This document shows positions 8,478-16,853 of a stretch of DNA of 64,000 bases, one piece after another. The notes under the pieces were generated by a model that worked only from the letters and a program-made list of their open reading frames with translations, made no database searches and was not told the DNA's origin. The stretch lies in the NCBI RefSeq assembly GCF_014205635.1, contig NZ_JACIIV010000004.1, forward strand, positions 1-64,000, given 5' to 3'. Position 1 is the stretch's first letter. Each line of letters opens with the position of its first letter. The stretch comes from Polymorphobacter multimanifer. GTDB lineage: Bacteria > Pseudomonadota > Alphaproteobacteria > Sphingomonadales > Sphingomonadaceae. A program made the position numbers and the translations under genes.

Positions 8478-8605
8478 TCGAGCTTCCTTCGCACTCACAT
8501 CATCGAGGCAGCGATATACTGGAAGACGCCAATAACGGCTTGAACGCAGTTTCAGAGGCGAACGGCTTTGGGCGCGTACCGGTCAGTGCGCCGACGGCTT
8601 GCCGT

Positions 8606-9493
8606 TCAACGGCCGCCCGGCCGAGCCTTGTCGGCGGACGTTTGTGTTCGCATGAACCGCTTTGCCCATCGCGACGGCGCCAGTCCATATTGATCGCGAA
8701 ACGTCCGGCTCAGATGCGCGGTATCGGCAAAGCCGGCTTCGTGCGCAGCGTGCAGGACGGAACTGCCATTGGCCAGTGCTCGCGTGGCATGGGCAAGCCT
8801 CACCTGCTTGCGATAGGCTTCGGGGGTGATGCGGTGATAGGCTTTGAACTGCCTACTGAGTTCTGTGGGCCGCAGTCCGACGGCTTCGGATATGGAGGCG
8901 ATGGTGATGGCGTGCCCTTCGCTCTGCCTCAGCATCGCGGCCGCGCGCAGGACGGGCGTATAGCCCGCCAGCGTCGGGCGGTTCGGGCCGAACATGGTGC
9001 CTACATGGTCCAGAACAGCGTCCAGAACCGGCGCCTCCTCCAGCCTAGTCGAGCCTCCATCAAGGAGATGGGCTGCAAGACCGATAAGCAGCGATGCCAG
9101 ATGTTCCGGGGCATTGGCCGATGCAGCGCCAATCCTTGCCAGATCGATCCGTGCAAGCGAAACGCGGTGAGCCGGAATGAAAACGGTCAGGAAATCCGAA
9201 CCCAGCAAGTTTTCGCCGCGGTGGGCAAAGCCGGCGTCGATCCACATGCACTGACCACGGCGGACCTCGAACGCGCCTCCGGCAAATTCGACCTCACAGC
9301 CCCCGTCGCCCCACGCAAGGGACATGCTGGCGTGCGGCGGCACGATCGACCAGGTGGCGACGTCTGCAAGCCGCCGGCCGACCATCACCCAACAGCCGCT
9401 GTCGGCGGAAGCGCCATAATGCCTGCCTTGCGGAAGCTGCAAAAGCTTTGCGAGAGCGGCGCTCTCCTCCGGACCGGGCGCTTGAACCTGCAT
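8606..9493 (-). CDS. AraC-family transcriptional regulator
   Basis: This 295-residue protein has an N-terminal cupin-like sensor (about residues 30-115, with MSLAWGDGGCEVEFAGGAFEVRRGQ). A C-terminal AraC helix-turn-helix (about 180-285) has ASISEAVGLRPTELSRQFKAYHRITPEAYR and the second-helix signature AAHEAGFADTAHLSRTFRDQYGLAPSRW. This domain order fits AraC regulators with a cupin sensor. It is followed on the same strand by the two small exported proteins. The target and ligand are unknown. Confidence 0.85.
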   Translation of the reverse strand: MQVQAPGPEESAALAKLLQLPQGRHYGASADSGCWVMVGRRLADVATWSIVPPHASMSLAWGDGGCEVEFAGGAFEVRRGQCMWIDAGFAHRGENLLGSDFLTVFIPAHRVSLARIDLARIGAASANAPEHLASLLIGLAAHLLDGGSTRLEEAPVLDAVLDHVGTMFGPNRPTLAGYTPVLRAAAMLRQSEGHAITIASISEAVGLRPTELSRQFKAYHRITPEAYRKQVRLAHATRALANGSSVLHAAHEAGFADTAHLSRTFRDQYGLAPSRWAKRFMRTQTSADKARPGGR

Positions 9494-9564
9494 CCCATCG
9501 TTCTGGCTGGTGCTTCGCTACACGACAAGGTGCAGCTTGGCTTGGCTACACGGCAACGTGGCTC

Positions 9565-9583
9565 TTGTGTCCGCAAGGGGACC
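9565..9583 (+). repeat. Copy 3 of the 19-nt dispersed motif
   Basis: This copy reads TTGTGTCCGCAAGGGGACC and lies upstream of the AraC gene. It matches copy 2 at 18 of 19 positions. The rest of the 250-base interval 9494-9745 shows no other feature. Confidence 0.45.
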
Positions 9584-9745
9584 AGCTGCAGACAGGAAGG
9601 CGTTGTAGTCGCCACTCGACCACGCCGGCCCCCTTAAGCGCTCCCATTCCCTATTCACCTGAAAATGCAATCGGAGCCAGCCGCAACGTCTCAAATCAGG
9701 CGGCCGTGATCAATCGTGCAGCTCGCGCACGCGCGTGACAGCGAT

Positions 9746-10804
9746 TTATATCACGAGTGGCCCATGCGTCATGCGCGGCAGCACATGTCGGGCGAAGAGA
9801 TCGGCTTCGGCGGCATGGGGATAGCCCGAGAGGATGAACGCCTCCATGCCCATCGCCTGATAGGCCTGCAGCTTGGCGAGCACCTGATCGGGATCGCCGA
9901 CGATGGCGGCGCCACAGCCGGAGCGGGCGCGGCCGATGCCGGTCCAGAGATTGTCCTCGACATAGCCGTCGCTGGTATTTTCGCGCAGCTCGGCCTGGCG
10001 CTTGACGCCGACCGACTGCGAATCGAGCGATTTGGCGCGGATGGCATCGCCGGTGGCGGCATCGAGCTTGGAAAGCAGCCGGTCGGCAGCGGTCCGTGCC
10101 TCGGCCTCGGTCTCGCGCACCACGACATGGACGCGGTAGCCGAAGCGGAGCGTCCGGCCATGCGCGGCGGCGCGGGCCTTCATGTCGTCGACGATCGCCT
10201 GCACTGCCGGCATGGTGTCGGGCCACATGAGGTAGACATCGGCGGCGCGGGCGGCGGCTTCGCGCGCATCGGGCGACAGGCCGCCGAAATAGAGCGGCGG
10301 GCATTTGCCGGACATGGTGGTGACGCCAGGGGGATCGAGCTTGAGCTTGTAGTGCTCGCCCTGGTGATCGAGTGGCTCGCCGTTGAGGATCGTTTTCAGG
10401 ATCTGCATCACCTCGACGGTGCGGGCGTAGCGCGGGGCCGAGGCCATGGTTTCGCCGGGCATGTCGGACGAGATGATGTTGACGGTCAGCCGACCCTGAA
10501 GAATGCGATCGAGCGTGGCGATCTGGCGGGCGAGCTGCGGTGGCCAGGTTTCTCCAACGCGGACGGCCATGAGCAGGCGGATGCGGCTGGTGAGCGCTGC
10601 GATGGCGCCGGCGAAGATGGTGGTGTCGATGCCGAGCGCATAGCCGGAGGGCAGCAGGATATTGTCGAAGCCGCCCTTTTCGGCCGCGAGAACGATGTTG
10701 CGGCAATGCTCGAAGCTCGACTTGAGCGCCGGATCGGGTTGCCCGAGAAACTCGTAATCATCGTCGCACAGCGCTGAAAACCAGCTGACTTCGCAGGCGC
10801 TCAT
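9746..10804 (-). CDS. LLM-class flavin-dependent monooxygenase (SsuD-like)
   Basis: This 352-residue protein has the bacterial luciferase-like TIM barrel. Visible features include NILLPSGYALGIDTTIFAGAIAA, the LARQIATLDRILQGRLTVNIISS segment typical of alkanesulfonate monooxygenases, and PPLYFGGLSPDAREAAARAADVYLMWPD near the flavin-phosphate site. The ATG overlaps the stop of the aldo/keto reductase gene by four bases (ATGA), and AAGGGAG lies upstream. SsuD-like enzymes use reduced flavin and oxygen to cleave C-S or C-N bonds. No flavin reductase or sulfonate ABC transporter is nearby, so the substrate may not be a sulfonate. Confidence 0.8.
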   Translation of the reverse strand: MSACEVSWFSALCDDDYEFLGQPDPALKSSFEHCRNIVLAAEKGGFDNILLPSGYALGIDTTIFAGAIAALTSRIRLLMAVRVGETWPPQLARQIATLDRILQGRLTVNIISSDMPGETMASAPRYARTVEVMQILKTILNGEPLDHQGEHYKLKLDPPGVTTMSGKCPPLYFGGLSPDAREAAARAADVYLMWPDTMPAVQAIVDDMKARAAAHGRTLRFGYRVHVVVRETEAEARTAADRLLSKLDAATGDAIRAKSLDSQSVGVKRQAELRENTSDGYVEDNLWTGIGRARSGCGAAIVGDPDQVLAKLQAYQAMGMEAFILSGYPHAAEADLFARHVLPRMTHGPLVI

Positions 10805-11736
10805 GGCAGGTTTTCTCCCTTGGAAGCGACGAGGACGCCATACCATTCGGCGCGCGTCCAGCGCACCTTGAAGGCGTCTGCCGCTTCCGCGATGCGCGCC
10901 GGGTTCTGGCTGCCGATGATGGGGATGGGTCGCGTGGGGTGCGCCATGATCCAGGCATAGGCCGCTGCCTGCACGCTGACGCCATAGGCATTGGCCTGCG
11001 CCTGCAAGGCGGCAATTACCCGCTCGGTGCGCGGGTCCTGCGCCTGCATGCGGCCGGGGCGGGGGTCACCACTGCCCAGGCGGCCTTGCCCGAGCGGCGA
11101 CCAGGCCATGACGGCATGGCCGGCTTCTAGTGCGAGATCGAACGTGCCGTCTTCGAGTGGGGCGAGGGCCAGTGCGGAAAACTCGGGCTGGGTGGAGACG
11201 ATGCCACTTTCCAGATGCGCGGCCAGCGCCCTTGTCTGTGCAGGGGTGTGATTGGAAACGCCGATGGCGCCGATCTTGCCTTCCGCCACCATCGCATCGA
11301 GCACCACGGCGGTCTCCGCTGGATGGGCGAGCATGTCGGGCCGGTGAATCTGCCACAGATCGATGCGCTCGACGCCGAGGCGGGTGAGCGACGCCTCGAC
11401 CGCTTGGCGCAGATAGACGGGCGAGCTGTCATAGGGCACGCCCATGCAGATGCCGCCCTTGCTCGCGAGCACCATCGCATCGCGCAACTGCGGCGCTTCG
11501 GCGAGCACGCGGCCGAGCAGCACTTCGGAAGCGCCGAAGGGCTCGTCATTGTCAGGGCCGTAGATATCGGCGGTATCGAGGAAGGTGATGCCGGCGGCGA
11601 GTGCGGCTTCGACGAGGCGGCGCGCCGCGCTCACATCATCGCCGGCGAAGCGCCACATGCCCCAGGCCAGCGGCGAAACCATGAGGGGGGACTTGCCGAG
11701 CGGGCGAAGTTCGGGCGAAAGCGCGATATCTGTCAT
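10801..11736 (-). CDS. Aldo/keto reductase family oxidoreductase
   Basis: This 311-residue protein is an NAD(P)H-dependent AKR barrel. The catalytic tetrad is visible as Asp and Tyr in FLDTADIYGP (about residues 51-60), Lys in VLASKGG and His in WQIHRPD. The C-terminal cofactor-binding segment PIPIIGSQNPARIAEAADA is also present. It is translationally coupled to the SsuD-like gene downstream. Its start lies only 29 bases from the start of the divergent Gfo/Idh/MocA gene, suggesting joint control of a small redox pathway. The substrate is unknown; sugars and lactones are typical of this branch. Confidence 0.85.
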   Translation of the reverse strand: MTDIALSPELRPLGKSPLMVSPLAWGMWRFAGDDVSAARRLVEAALAAGITFLDTADIYGPDNDEPFGASEVLLGRVLAEAPQLRDAMVLASKGGICMGVPYDSSPVYLRQAVEASLTRLGVERIDLWQIHRPDMLAHPAETAVVLDAMVAEGKIGAIGVSNHTPAQTRALAAHLESGIVSTQPEFSALALAPLEDGTFDLALEAGHAVMAWSPLGQGRLGSGDPRPGRMQAQDPRTERVIAALQAQANAYGVSVQAAAYAWIMAHPTRPIPIIGSQNPARIAEAADAFKVRWTRAEWYGVLVASKGENLP

Positions 11737-11765
11737 CCCCTGCCCTTACTCCGGAGACTCCGACA

Positions 11766-12851
11766 ATGAAAAGCACCGATCACATCCGCTGGGGCATCGT
11801 GGGCGCGGGCATGATGGGGCGCGAGCACATCGCCAACATCGCATTGCAGCCGAACGCCAGCATCACCGCCCTGGCCGATCCGGTGGCGAGCTCGATCGAG
11901 AGCAGCCGCTCCGCCATCGGCGCAGATGTGCCAGCCTTTGCCGATGCTGCAGCCCTGGCCGCTTCGGGGCTTTGCGACGCCGTGGTGATCGCCAGCCCCA
12001 ACTTCACCCACCGCGATGTGCTGGCGCCGCTGATGGACGCGCGGCTGCACATCTTGTGCGAAAAGCCGCTGGCGACCACGATCGTTGATGCGCGGGCGCT
12101 GGCGGTGGCGGCGGCGGGCTATGACCGGGTGTTCTGGACCGGCATGGAATATCGCTTCATGCCGCCGGTGACCGAGTTCGTGGCCCAGGTGCATGGCGGT
12201 GCGGTCGGCGCGCTGAAGATGCTGTCGATCCGCGAGCATCGCTTTCCGTTTCTGGTCAAGGTGGGCGACTGGAACCGGTTTTCGGCAAACACCGGCGGCA
12301 CGATGGTGGAGAAATGCTGCCATTTCTTCGATCTGATGCGGCTGATCGTGGGGGCCGAGCCGGTGCGGGTGCATTGCTCGGGCGCCATGGACGTCAACCA
12401 CCGCGACGAGCTCTATGATGGCCGGGTGCCCGACATCATCGACAACAGTTTTACGACCGTGGACTTTGCGAATGGCGTACGGGCGATGCTCGATCTCTGC
12501 ATGTTCGCGGATGGCGCCGAGCAGCAGGAGGATATCTCTGCGACCGGTGACGAAGCGCGGCTCGATGTGCATATTCCGGCGGGCGAGATCGTACATTCCC
12601 CGCGTGTAGGTTTCCGCAACGCCAAGCAGGTGACGCGGCGGCATGTCGAGACCGACCCGGCCGCCCTCGCGGCGGGCGATCATCATGGCGCGAGCTTCCA
12701 CCAGCATGCGGCCTTTGCCGCGGCGGTGCGCGGCGAGGGTCCGGTGATCGTGTCCGCCGACGATGGCCTGCGCGCGGTGGCGATCGGACTGGCTGCCGAG
12801 ATGAGTGCCCGCGAGCACCGGATGGTGGAGATGCGCGAACTGGGGCTCTAG
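11766..12851 (+). CDS. Gfo/Idh/MocA-family oxidoreductase
   Basis: This 361-residue protein has an N-terminal Rossmann fold (WGIVGAGMMGREH, about residues 9-21), the E-K-P-L-A motif near residue 100 with the family's conserved lysine, and a C-terminal alpha/beta substrate domain. The segment GGTMVEKCCHFFDLMRLIVG provides the His/Asp region typical of inositol/sugar dehydrogenases of this family. GGAG lies nine bases upstream of the ATG. It is divergent from the aldo/keto reductase and followed by a TonB-dependent receptor, a context that favours a sugar or sugar derivative as substrate. Confidence 0.85.
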   Translation: MKSTDHIRWGIVGAGMMGREHIANIALQPNASITALADPVASSIESSRSAIGADVPAFADAAALAASGLCDAVVIASPNFTHRDVLAPLMDARLHILCEKPLATTIVDARALAVAAAGYDRVFWTGMEYRFMPPVTEFVAQVHGGAVGALKMLSIREHRFPFLVKVGDWNRFSANTGGTMVEKCCHFFDLMRLIVGAEPVRVHCSGAMDVNHRDELYDGRVPDIIDNSFTTVDFANGVRAMLDLCMFADGAEQQEDISATGDEARLDVHIPAGEIVHSPRVGFRNAKQVTRRHVETDPAALAAGDHHGASFHQHAAFAAAVRGEGPVIVSADDGLRAVAIGLAAEMSAREHRMVEMRELGL

Positions 12852-12914
12852 GCCATTTGCGCCAAAAGGCGTTGCGCCCGGGCAACACAGTCACGGCAAC
12901 GCAACAAAGCCCCG

Positions 12915-12942
12915 TTGACGCGCCACAAGAAACGGTTTCTTG
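12915..12942 (+). promoter_or_regulatory. TTGACG box and 17-bp palindrome upstream of a TonB receptor
   Basis: TTGACG at 12915 is followed by the perfect inverted repeat CAAGAAACGGTTTCTTG (12926-12942), centred on one base. The GAAAC/GTTTC arms resemble LacI/GalR-family operators. It lies about 75 bases before the receptor start. No LacI gene is in the window, so the regulator would be encoded elsewhere. Confidence 0.5.
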
Positions 12943-13017
12943 CGGCAACAACGGACCGTCGCGACAAGGCGGCGCAGTCCGATAGCCCGAAACCGGGCCG
13001 TTTTCAGGGGAGCCATC

Positions 13018-15342
13018 ATGATTCGCACGACGCTTTTGGCCACGGCCGCCTTGTTCATCAGCCTGCCCGCATTCGCGCAGGAGGTGGCACAGGCGGACGA
13101 GGATTCGATGGAGATTGTCGTCACCGCGCAGAAGCGCACCGAGCGCCTGCAGGATGTGCCGGTCGCGGTGTCGGTGGTCGGCGGCGCGCAGCTTGAGCGG
13201 CTTGGCGCGCAGAGCCTCGAAAATGCCCAGTATCTCGTGCCCGCGCTCAACTTCCGGAAGTCGGGCACCGCGATCAACCAGTCGCTCTATCTGCGCGGCG
13301 TCGGCACGGCGACCTTCTCGATCGCCGGCGAGCCTTCGGTCTCGACCGTGCTCGATGGCGTGGTGCTGAGCCGCGCCGGTGAAGCCTTCACCGATCTGGT
13401 CGACATCGAGCGGATCGAAGTGCTGCGCGGACCGCAGGGCACGCTGTTCGGCAAGAATGCTTCGGCGGGTGTGGTCAACATCGTCACCCGCCGGCCCGGC
13501 ACCGAGCTCGGCGGCTTTGCCGAGGGCGGTTTCTTCTTCAACAACGGCAACGAGTATCGCGTGCGCGCCGGCATCGATGTGCCGATCGGCGAGAATGTTC
13601 GCACCCGGCTGCTGGGCTTTTATTCGGATTACGAGGGCAACATCTTCAACGATGCGCCGGGCGTGAACCGCCGCGTGAACGGCTGGCAGCGCTACGGCTT
13701 CCGTGCGGTCGTCGATGCGGATGTTTCGGACACCGTGACCGCGACGATCATTGCCGACTGGCGCCGTGCGAATGACGATTGCTGCGCCGAAGTGATCGGC
13801 ACCCAGCCGACGGGCGTTGCGGCGCTGGCGCTGGCAGGCATCAACTTCCAGGGCGACGAGACGCGAACCGTTCGCCACAATCTCGTCACCCGCACCGAGG
13901 AGGAGAGCTGGGGCCTTTCGGCACAGATCAATGCCGAGCTGGGCAGCCACACCGTCACCAGCATCACCGCCTATCGCAACTACAAGAACCGCGAGATCCG
14001 CGAGGGCGATTGGATTGCCCAGCCGATCGCGGGCGTGCCGCAGCTGCACGACGATGGTCCGCAGACCGGCCATACCTTCACGCAGGAATTGCGGCTGACG
14101 TCACCGGCGGATTACGCGGTGAACTATGTGCTCGGTGCCTTTTATTATCACGCCGTGACTGACCGCACCTTCACCCGCAACGTGATCCAGTGCGGTGCGG
14201 CCCCCACCCCGCTGGCGATCGTGCCCTGCGGCTCGGCCGGTGCGGAACCCAGCACCTTCCCGTCCGGCTCGGCCGATTTCGGTTCGGTGTTCGACAATGT
14301 CGCGGTGTTCGGCCAGGCGAACTGGAACATCACCGACTCGATCCGGCTGATCGGTGGCGCGCGCTACACGATCGACAATCTGTCGGTCGATCACATCCGC
14401 CGATCGCCACTCACAGGCCCCGGCATTGCCGCCAACTTCGACCAGGGCGTGTTCAATTCGGTGGCGCCGGGGCTGATCAACGGCACTCCGGCGGCGTCGA
14501 ACGGCGTGCCGTTCCGGACGCAGACCTCGGATACCGATCTCTCCGGCAAGCTCGGGGTACAGGCCGATCTTTCGAACGATACGATGGCCTATGCGACGTG
14601 GTCGCGCGGCTACAAGGGCCCGGCGTACAACATCTTCTTCAATCTCAGCGCTTCGGGCACCAACGTGATCGACTCAGAAACGGTGAATGCCTATGAAGTG
14701 GGCTTGAAGAATAGCCTGTTCGACGGTCGCTTGATTGTGAACATTGCGGGCTTCTATGCCAAGTACAAGAACTTCCAGGCGAACAATCCCGATCTGATCG
14801 AGGGCGTGGTTGTGACGCGCTTCACCAATGCCGGCGATGTGAGCACCCGCGGCGCCGAGGTGGATTTCGCCATCCGCCCGGTGCGGGACTTCAACATCAA
14901 TGGTGCGGTGGCCTATACCGATGCCCGCGTTGACCAGTTCAACGCACCGCCGGGGGCGACGGTGGTGCCGGCCGGCACGCCACTCGGCTATGCGCCGAAA
15001 TGGCGTGCGTCGTTGGGCATGGATTACACCGTGCGCACCGGCGGCTTTGCCGATGTCCAGGTGGCGCTGCAGGGCAGCACCCAATCGAGCCAGCTTTCGC
15101 TGTTCGACGCCAATCCGGTGGTGCGCGCACAGGGCACGATCGGGGCCTACAGCCTGCTCAACGGAACGATTGCGTTGCTGGGGGAGGAGGACAAGTGGAA
15201 GCTGAGCTTTGTTGCCAACAACATCCTCGACAAGAGCTTTGCGGCGGCGATCACCAATGGCGGGCCGGGAGGGGCGCTGCGCTACCTCATCCCGCGTGAA
15301 GCGGACCGGTATTTCGGGCTGACGGCGCGGGTGAATTTCTAG
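13018..15342 (+). CDS. TonB-dependent outer-membrane receptor
   Basis: This 774-residue protein starts at an ATG with GGGGAG seven bases upstream. A signal peptide (about residues 1-20, ending PAFAQ) is followed by a TonB-box-like segment (EIVVTAQKR), the plug domain (DVPVAVSVVGGAQLERLGA... to VNIVTRRPG, about residues 40-160) and a beta barrel that ends in an aromatic residue (ARVNF). It has the NPDL/YEVGLK late-barrel motifs of sphingomonad catabolic receptors. It likely imports a plant-derived aromatic or carbohydrate compound. The neighbouring oxidoreductases may act on the imported substrate. Confidence 0.9.
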   Translation: MIRTTLLATAALFISLPAFAQEVAQADEDSMEIVVTAQKRTERLQDVPVAVSVVGGAQLERLGAQSLENAQYLVPALNFRKSGTAINQSLYLRGVGTATFSIAGEPSVSTVLDGVVLSRAGEAFTDLVDIERIEVLRGPQGTLFGKNASAGVVNIVTRRPGTELGGFAEGGFFFNNGNEYRVRAGIDVPIGENVRTRLLGFYSDYEGNIFNDAPGVNRRVNGWQRYGFRAVVDADVSDTVTATIIADWRRANDDCCAEVIGTQPTGVAALALAGINFQGDETRTVRHNLVTRTEEESWGLSAQINAELGSHTVTSITAYRNYKNREIREGDWIAQPIAGVPQLHDDGPQTGHTFTQELRLTSPADYAVNYVLGAFYYHAVTDRTFTRNVIQCGAAPTPLAIVPCGSAGAEPSTFPSGSADFGSVFDNVAVFGQANWNITDSIRLIGGARYTIDNLSVDHIRRSPLTGPGIAANFDQGVFNSVAPGLINGTPAASNGVPFRTQTSDTDLSGKLGVQADLSNDTMAYATWSRGYKGPAYNIFFNLSASGTNVIDSETVNAYEVGLKNSLFDGRLIVNIAGFYAKYKNFQANNPDLIEGVVVTRFTNAGDVSTRGAEVDFAIRPVRDFNINGAVAYTDARVDQFNAPPGATVVPAGTPLGYAPKWRASLGMDYTVRTGGFADVQVALQGSTQSSQLSLFDANPVVRAQGTIGAYSLLNGTIALLGEEDKWKLSFVANNILDKSFAAAITNGGPGGALRYLIPREADRYFGLTARVNF

Positions 15343-15478
15343 GCGCAGCGCGGGACAGAATAGCAAAGCCGTTTTCGGACCCGCGAGATCTCGGCTAGCG
15401 ATGCGGACAGGTTCGCTGGCCCGACGCGTCTTACGTCAACCGGGGCCTTGCTTCCTTGCCCTACAAACCAGACGCAAA

Positions 15479-15512
15479 ACGGCCCGGCCCCCTTCAAGAA
15501 GGGCCGGGCCGT
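15479..15512 (-). terminator. Intrinsic terminator of the csbD-like gene
   Basis: Two perfect 12-base arms (ACGGCCCGGCCC and its complement) flank a 10-base loop. Read on the minus strand, the stem is followed by a short T tract, placing it 32 bases after the CsbD-like stop. The receptor gene on the other strand ends 136 bases away, so it could also serve that side weakly. Confidence 0.8.
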
Positions 15513-15544
15513 CGTCTCATCCGGTTGCCCGGATCAGATTCGTG

Positions 15545-15727
15545 TCAGATCTTGTCGCCGAGCGCACCCTTGACCGAGCCGCTGGCCTTCTGGGCATCGC
15601 CCTTGGCCTGCTGTGCCTTGCCTTCGGTCTGAAGGCTCGCGTTGTCGGTTGCGTCGCCAGCAATATCCTTGGCCTTGCCGGCAATGTTGTTGCCGACGCC
15701 CTTGGCCTTGTCCTTGAATTCACCCAT
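15545..15727 (-). CDS. CsbD-family stress-response protein
   Basis: This is a small hydrophilic protein of 60 residues starting MGEFKDKAKGVGNNIAGKAK, preceded by AGAGGAGAG. The Lys/Ala/Gly-rich repeats (GKAKDIAGDATDN, GKAQQAKGDAQKASG) are typical of CsbD-like proteins induced by general stress in many bacteria, whose molecular role is unclear. The gene has its own terminator, which fits a short monocistronic stress transcript. Confidence 0.85.
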   Translation of the reverse strand: MGEFKDKAKGVGNNIAGKAKDIAGDATDNASLQTEGKAQQAKGDAQKASGSVKGALGDKI

Positions 15728-15791
15728 GGGAACTCTCCTCTGGTTGTTGATGCTACCTGACACCAACAGCGGTTCGGCGATTTGGTTCCTT

Positions 15792-16184
15792 TTAGATGGC
15801 GGCAGCCTCGATCGCATCCATGTCGTCGTCGCTCAGCCCGAAATGATGGCCGACCTCATGCACGAGCACATGGGTGACGAGCGCTTCGAGACTGTTCTCG
15901 CCGACGCACCATTCAGCGAGCAGCGGCTGGCGATAGAGGAAGATCATGTCCGGCATGGCGCCGCTGGGCACATCGCCCTTCATGCCGACATGGCGGCCCG
16001 AATAGAGGCCGAGCAGCTCCCATTCGCTTTCGCATTCCATTTCCGCCATCACCTCGGCATCAGGAAAATCGTCGATGCGGAGAACGACGCCATCAAGATG
16101 GTTGCGGAAGGTGGTCGGCAGGCGCGCAATGGCTTGCCGGGCAAGGCTCTCGATGTCATCGAGCGAGGGAGGCATGGTTTCCAT
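15792..16184 (-). CDS. Small zincin-like metallopeptidase-family protein
   Basis: This protein of about 130 residues carries the zinc-protease motif H-E-V-G-H-H near the C-terminus, followed by FGLSDDDM, where an acidic residue can supply the third ligand. This is the pattern of the alphaproteobacterial metallopeptidase family formerly called DUF1025. It has no signal peptide, so the location is cytoplasmic. The start is uncertain: ATG 16184 (METMPPSLDD) or ATG 16175, which has GGAA just upstream. It is divergent from the pterin dehydratase gene. The substrate is unknown. Confidence 0.8.
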   Translation of the reverse strand: METMPPSLDDIESLARQAIARLPTTFRNHLDGVVLRIDDFPDAEVMAEMECESEWELLGLYSGRHVGMKGDVPSGAMPDMIFLYRQPLLAEWCVGENSLEALVTHVLVHEVGHHFGLSDDDMDAIEAAAI

Positions 16185-16227
16185 GTCACATCGATAGCCG
16201 CGGCCACGCCGCAAGGCGAGGGCCGAA

Positions 16228-16512
16228 GTGATCCAGAAACTCGACGAGACCGAAATCCTGGCCGGGCTGGCGCAGCTGCAAGGCTGGTCACAGGTGGGCG
16301 ACGGGATCGAGAAAGACTGGAAATTCAAGAATTTCGTGGCCGCTTTCGGCTTCATGAGCCGCGTTGCCCTGCTTGCTGAAAAGGCCGACCATCACCCCGA
16401 ATGGTCTAATGTCTATGGCAAGGTGCACATCAGGCTGACGACGCACGATGCAGGCGGCCTTTCTGAGCGTGACCTGGCGCTCGCCGGCGCGATCGACGCG
16501 CTGGCGAGCTGA
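16228..16512 (+). CDS. phhB: 4a-hydroxytetrahydrobiopterin dehydratase (PCD)
   Basis: This 94-residue protein of family-typical length starts at GTG. It has the PCD signature [20 protein letters not shown] with the catalytic histidine pair, followed by [10 protein letters not shown]. The enzyme dehydrates 4a-hydroxytetrahydrobiopterin to recycle the cofactor of aromatic amino-acid hydroxylases. No hydroxylase gene is adjacent, so it may support one elsewhere or act on related pterins. The short spacing (43 bases) to the divergent metallopeptidase gene means promoters overlap. Confidence 0.92.
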   Translation: MIQKLDETEILAGLAQLQGWSQVGDGIEKDWKFKNFVAAFGFMSRVALLAEKADHHPEWSNVYGKVHIRLTTHDAGGLSERDLALAGAIDALAS

Positions 16513-16516
16513 ACTG

Positions 16517-16699
16517 TCAGGCGGCGCTGTTGTCTTCGGTCGGCGCGGCGGGGCCGTTCTTCTTGATCGATTCGATGGCGTTGACGGCGGACGACTTGGA
16601 CGCATAGCCCTGTGTCGAGAACATCACTTCGCTGTTGTAGCTGAACCGGACCCGGTATTCACCGGCCTTGTCCTTGTAGATCTCGAACTTGTGCGCCAT
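16517..16699 (-). CDS. DUF1508 (YegP-like) small protein
   Basis: This 60-residue protein begins MAHKFEIYKDKAGEYRVRF after GGGGGAG. The KFEIYKDKAGEYRVRF and STQGYASKSSAVNAIESIKKN pattern is the single DUF1508/YegP domain, usually found as one or two copies. The family function is not established. It converges with the pterin dehydratase gene, with only four bases between stops. The C-terminal tail is Ala/Pro-rich and likely disordered. Confidence 0.85.
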   Translation of the reverse strand: MAHKFEIYKDKAGEYRVRFSYNSEVMFSTQGYASKSSAVNAIESIKKNGPAAPTEDNSAA

Positions 16700-16794
16700 C
16701 GCGTGTCTCCCCCGTTTGCGGCTCATCGGCCGGGGACCAATTTGGCCGGGGGGGTCGCCGGGTGTCAATGGCCCTCTGGTTGCGAGGCAGCGCT

Positions 16795-16815
16795 GGGCGC
16801 GGCAAAGCCGCGCCC
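16795..16815. terminator. GC-rich hairpin after the SDR gene
   Basis: A perfect 9-base stem (GGGCGCGGC and its complement) has an AAA loop and lies 39 bases beyond the minus-strand SDR stop. There is no T tract, so it may be a REP-like or Rho-assisted end rather than a classic terminator. Confidence 0.4.
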
Positions 16816-16853
16816 TCGTCGGACGAGGTCAGCGCGCAGGTGCGCTTGCTGCG

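Noticed and set aside
12852-12875. Terminator-like hairpin CGCC-AAAA-GGCG after the Gfo/Idh gene
   Set aside because: The stem is only four to five bases with no T tract, too weak to call.
12451-14073. A 540-codon minus-strand frame opposite the Gfo/Idh and receptor genes
   Set aside because: It spans two well-supported genes and an intergenic region with shadow-like composition. No motif or ribosome site was found.
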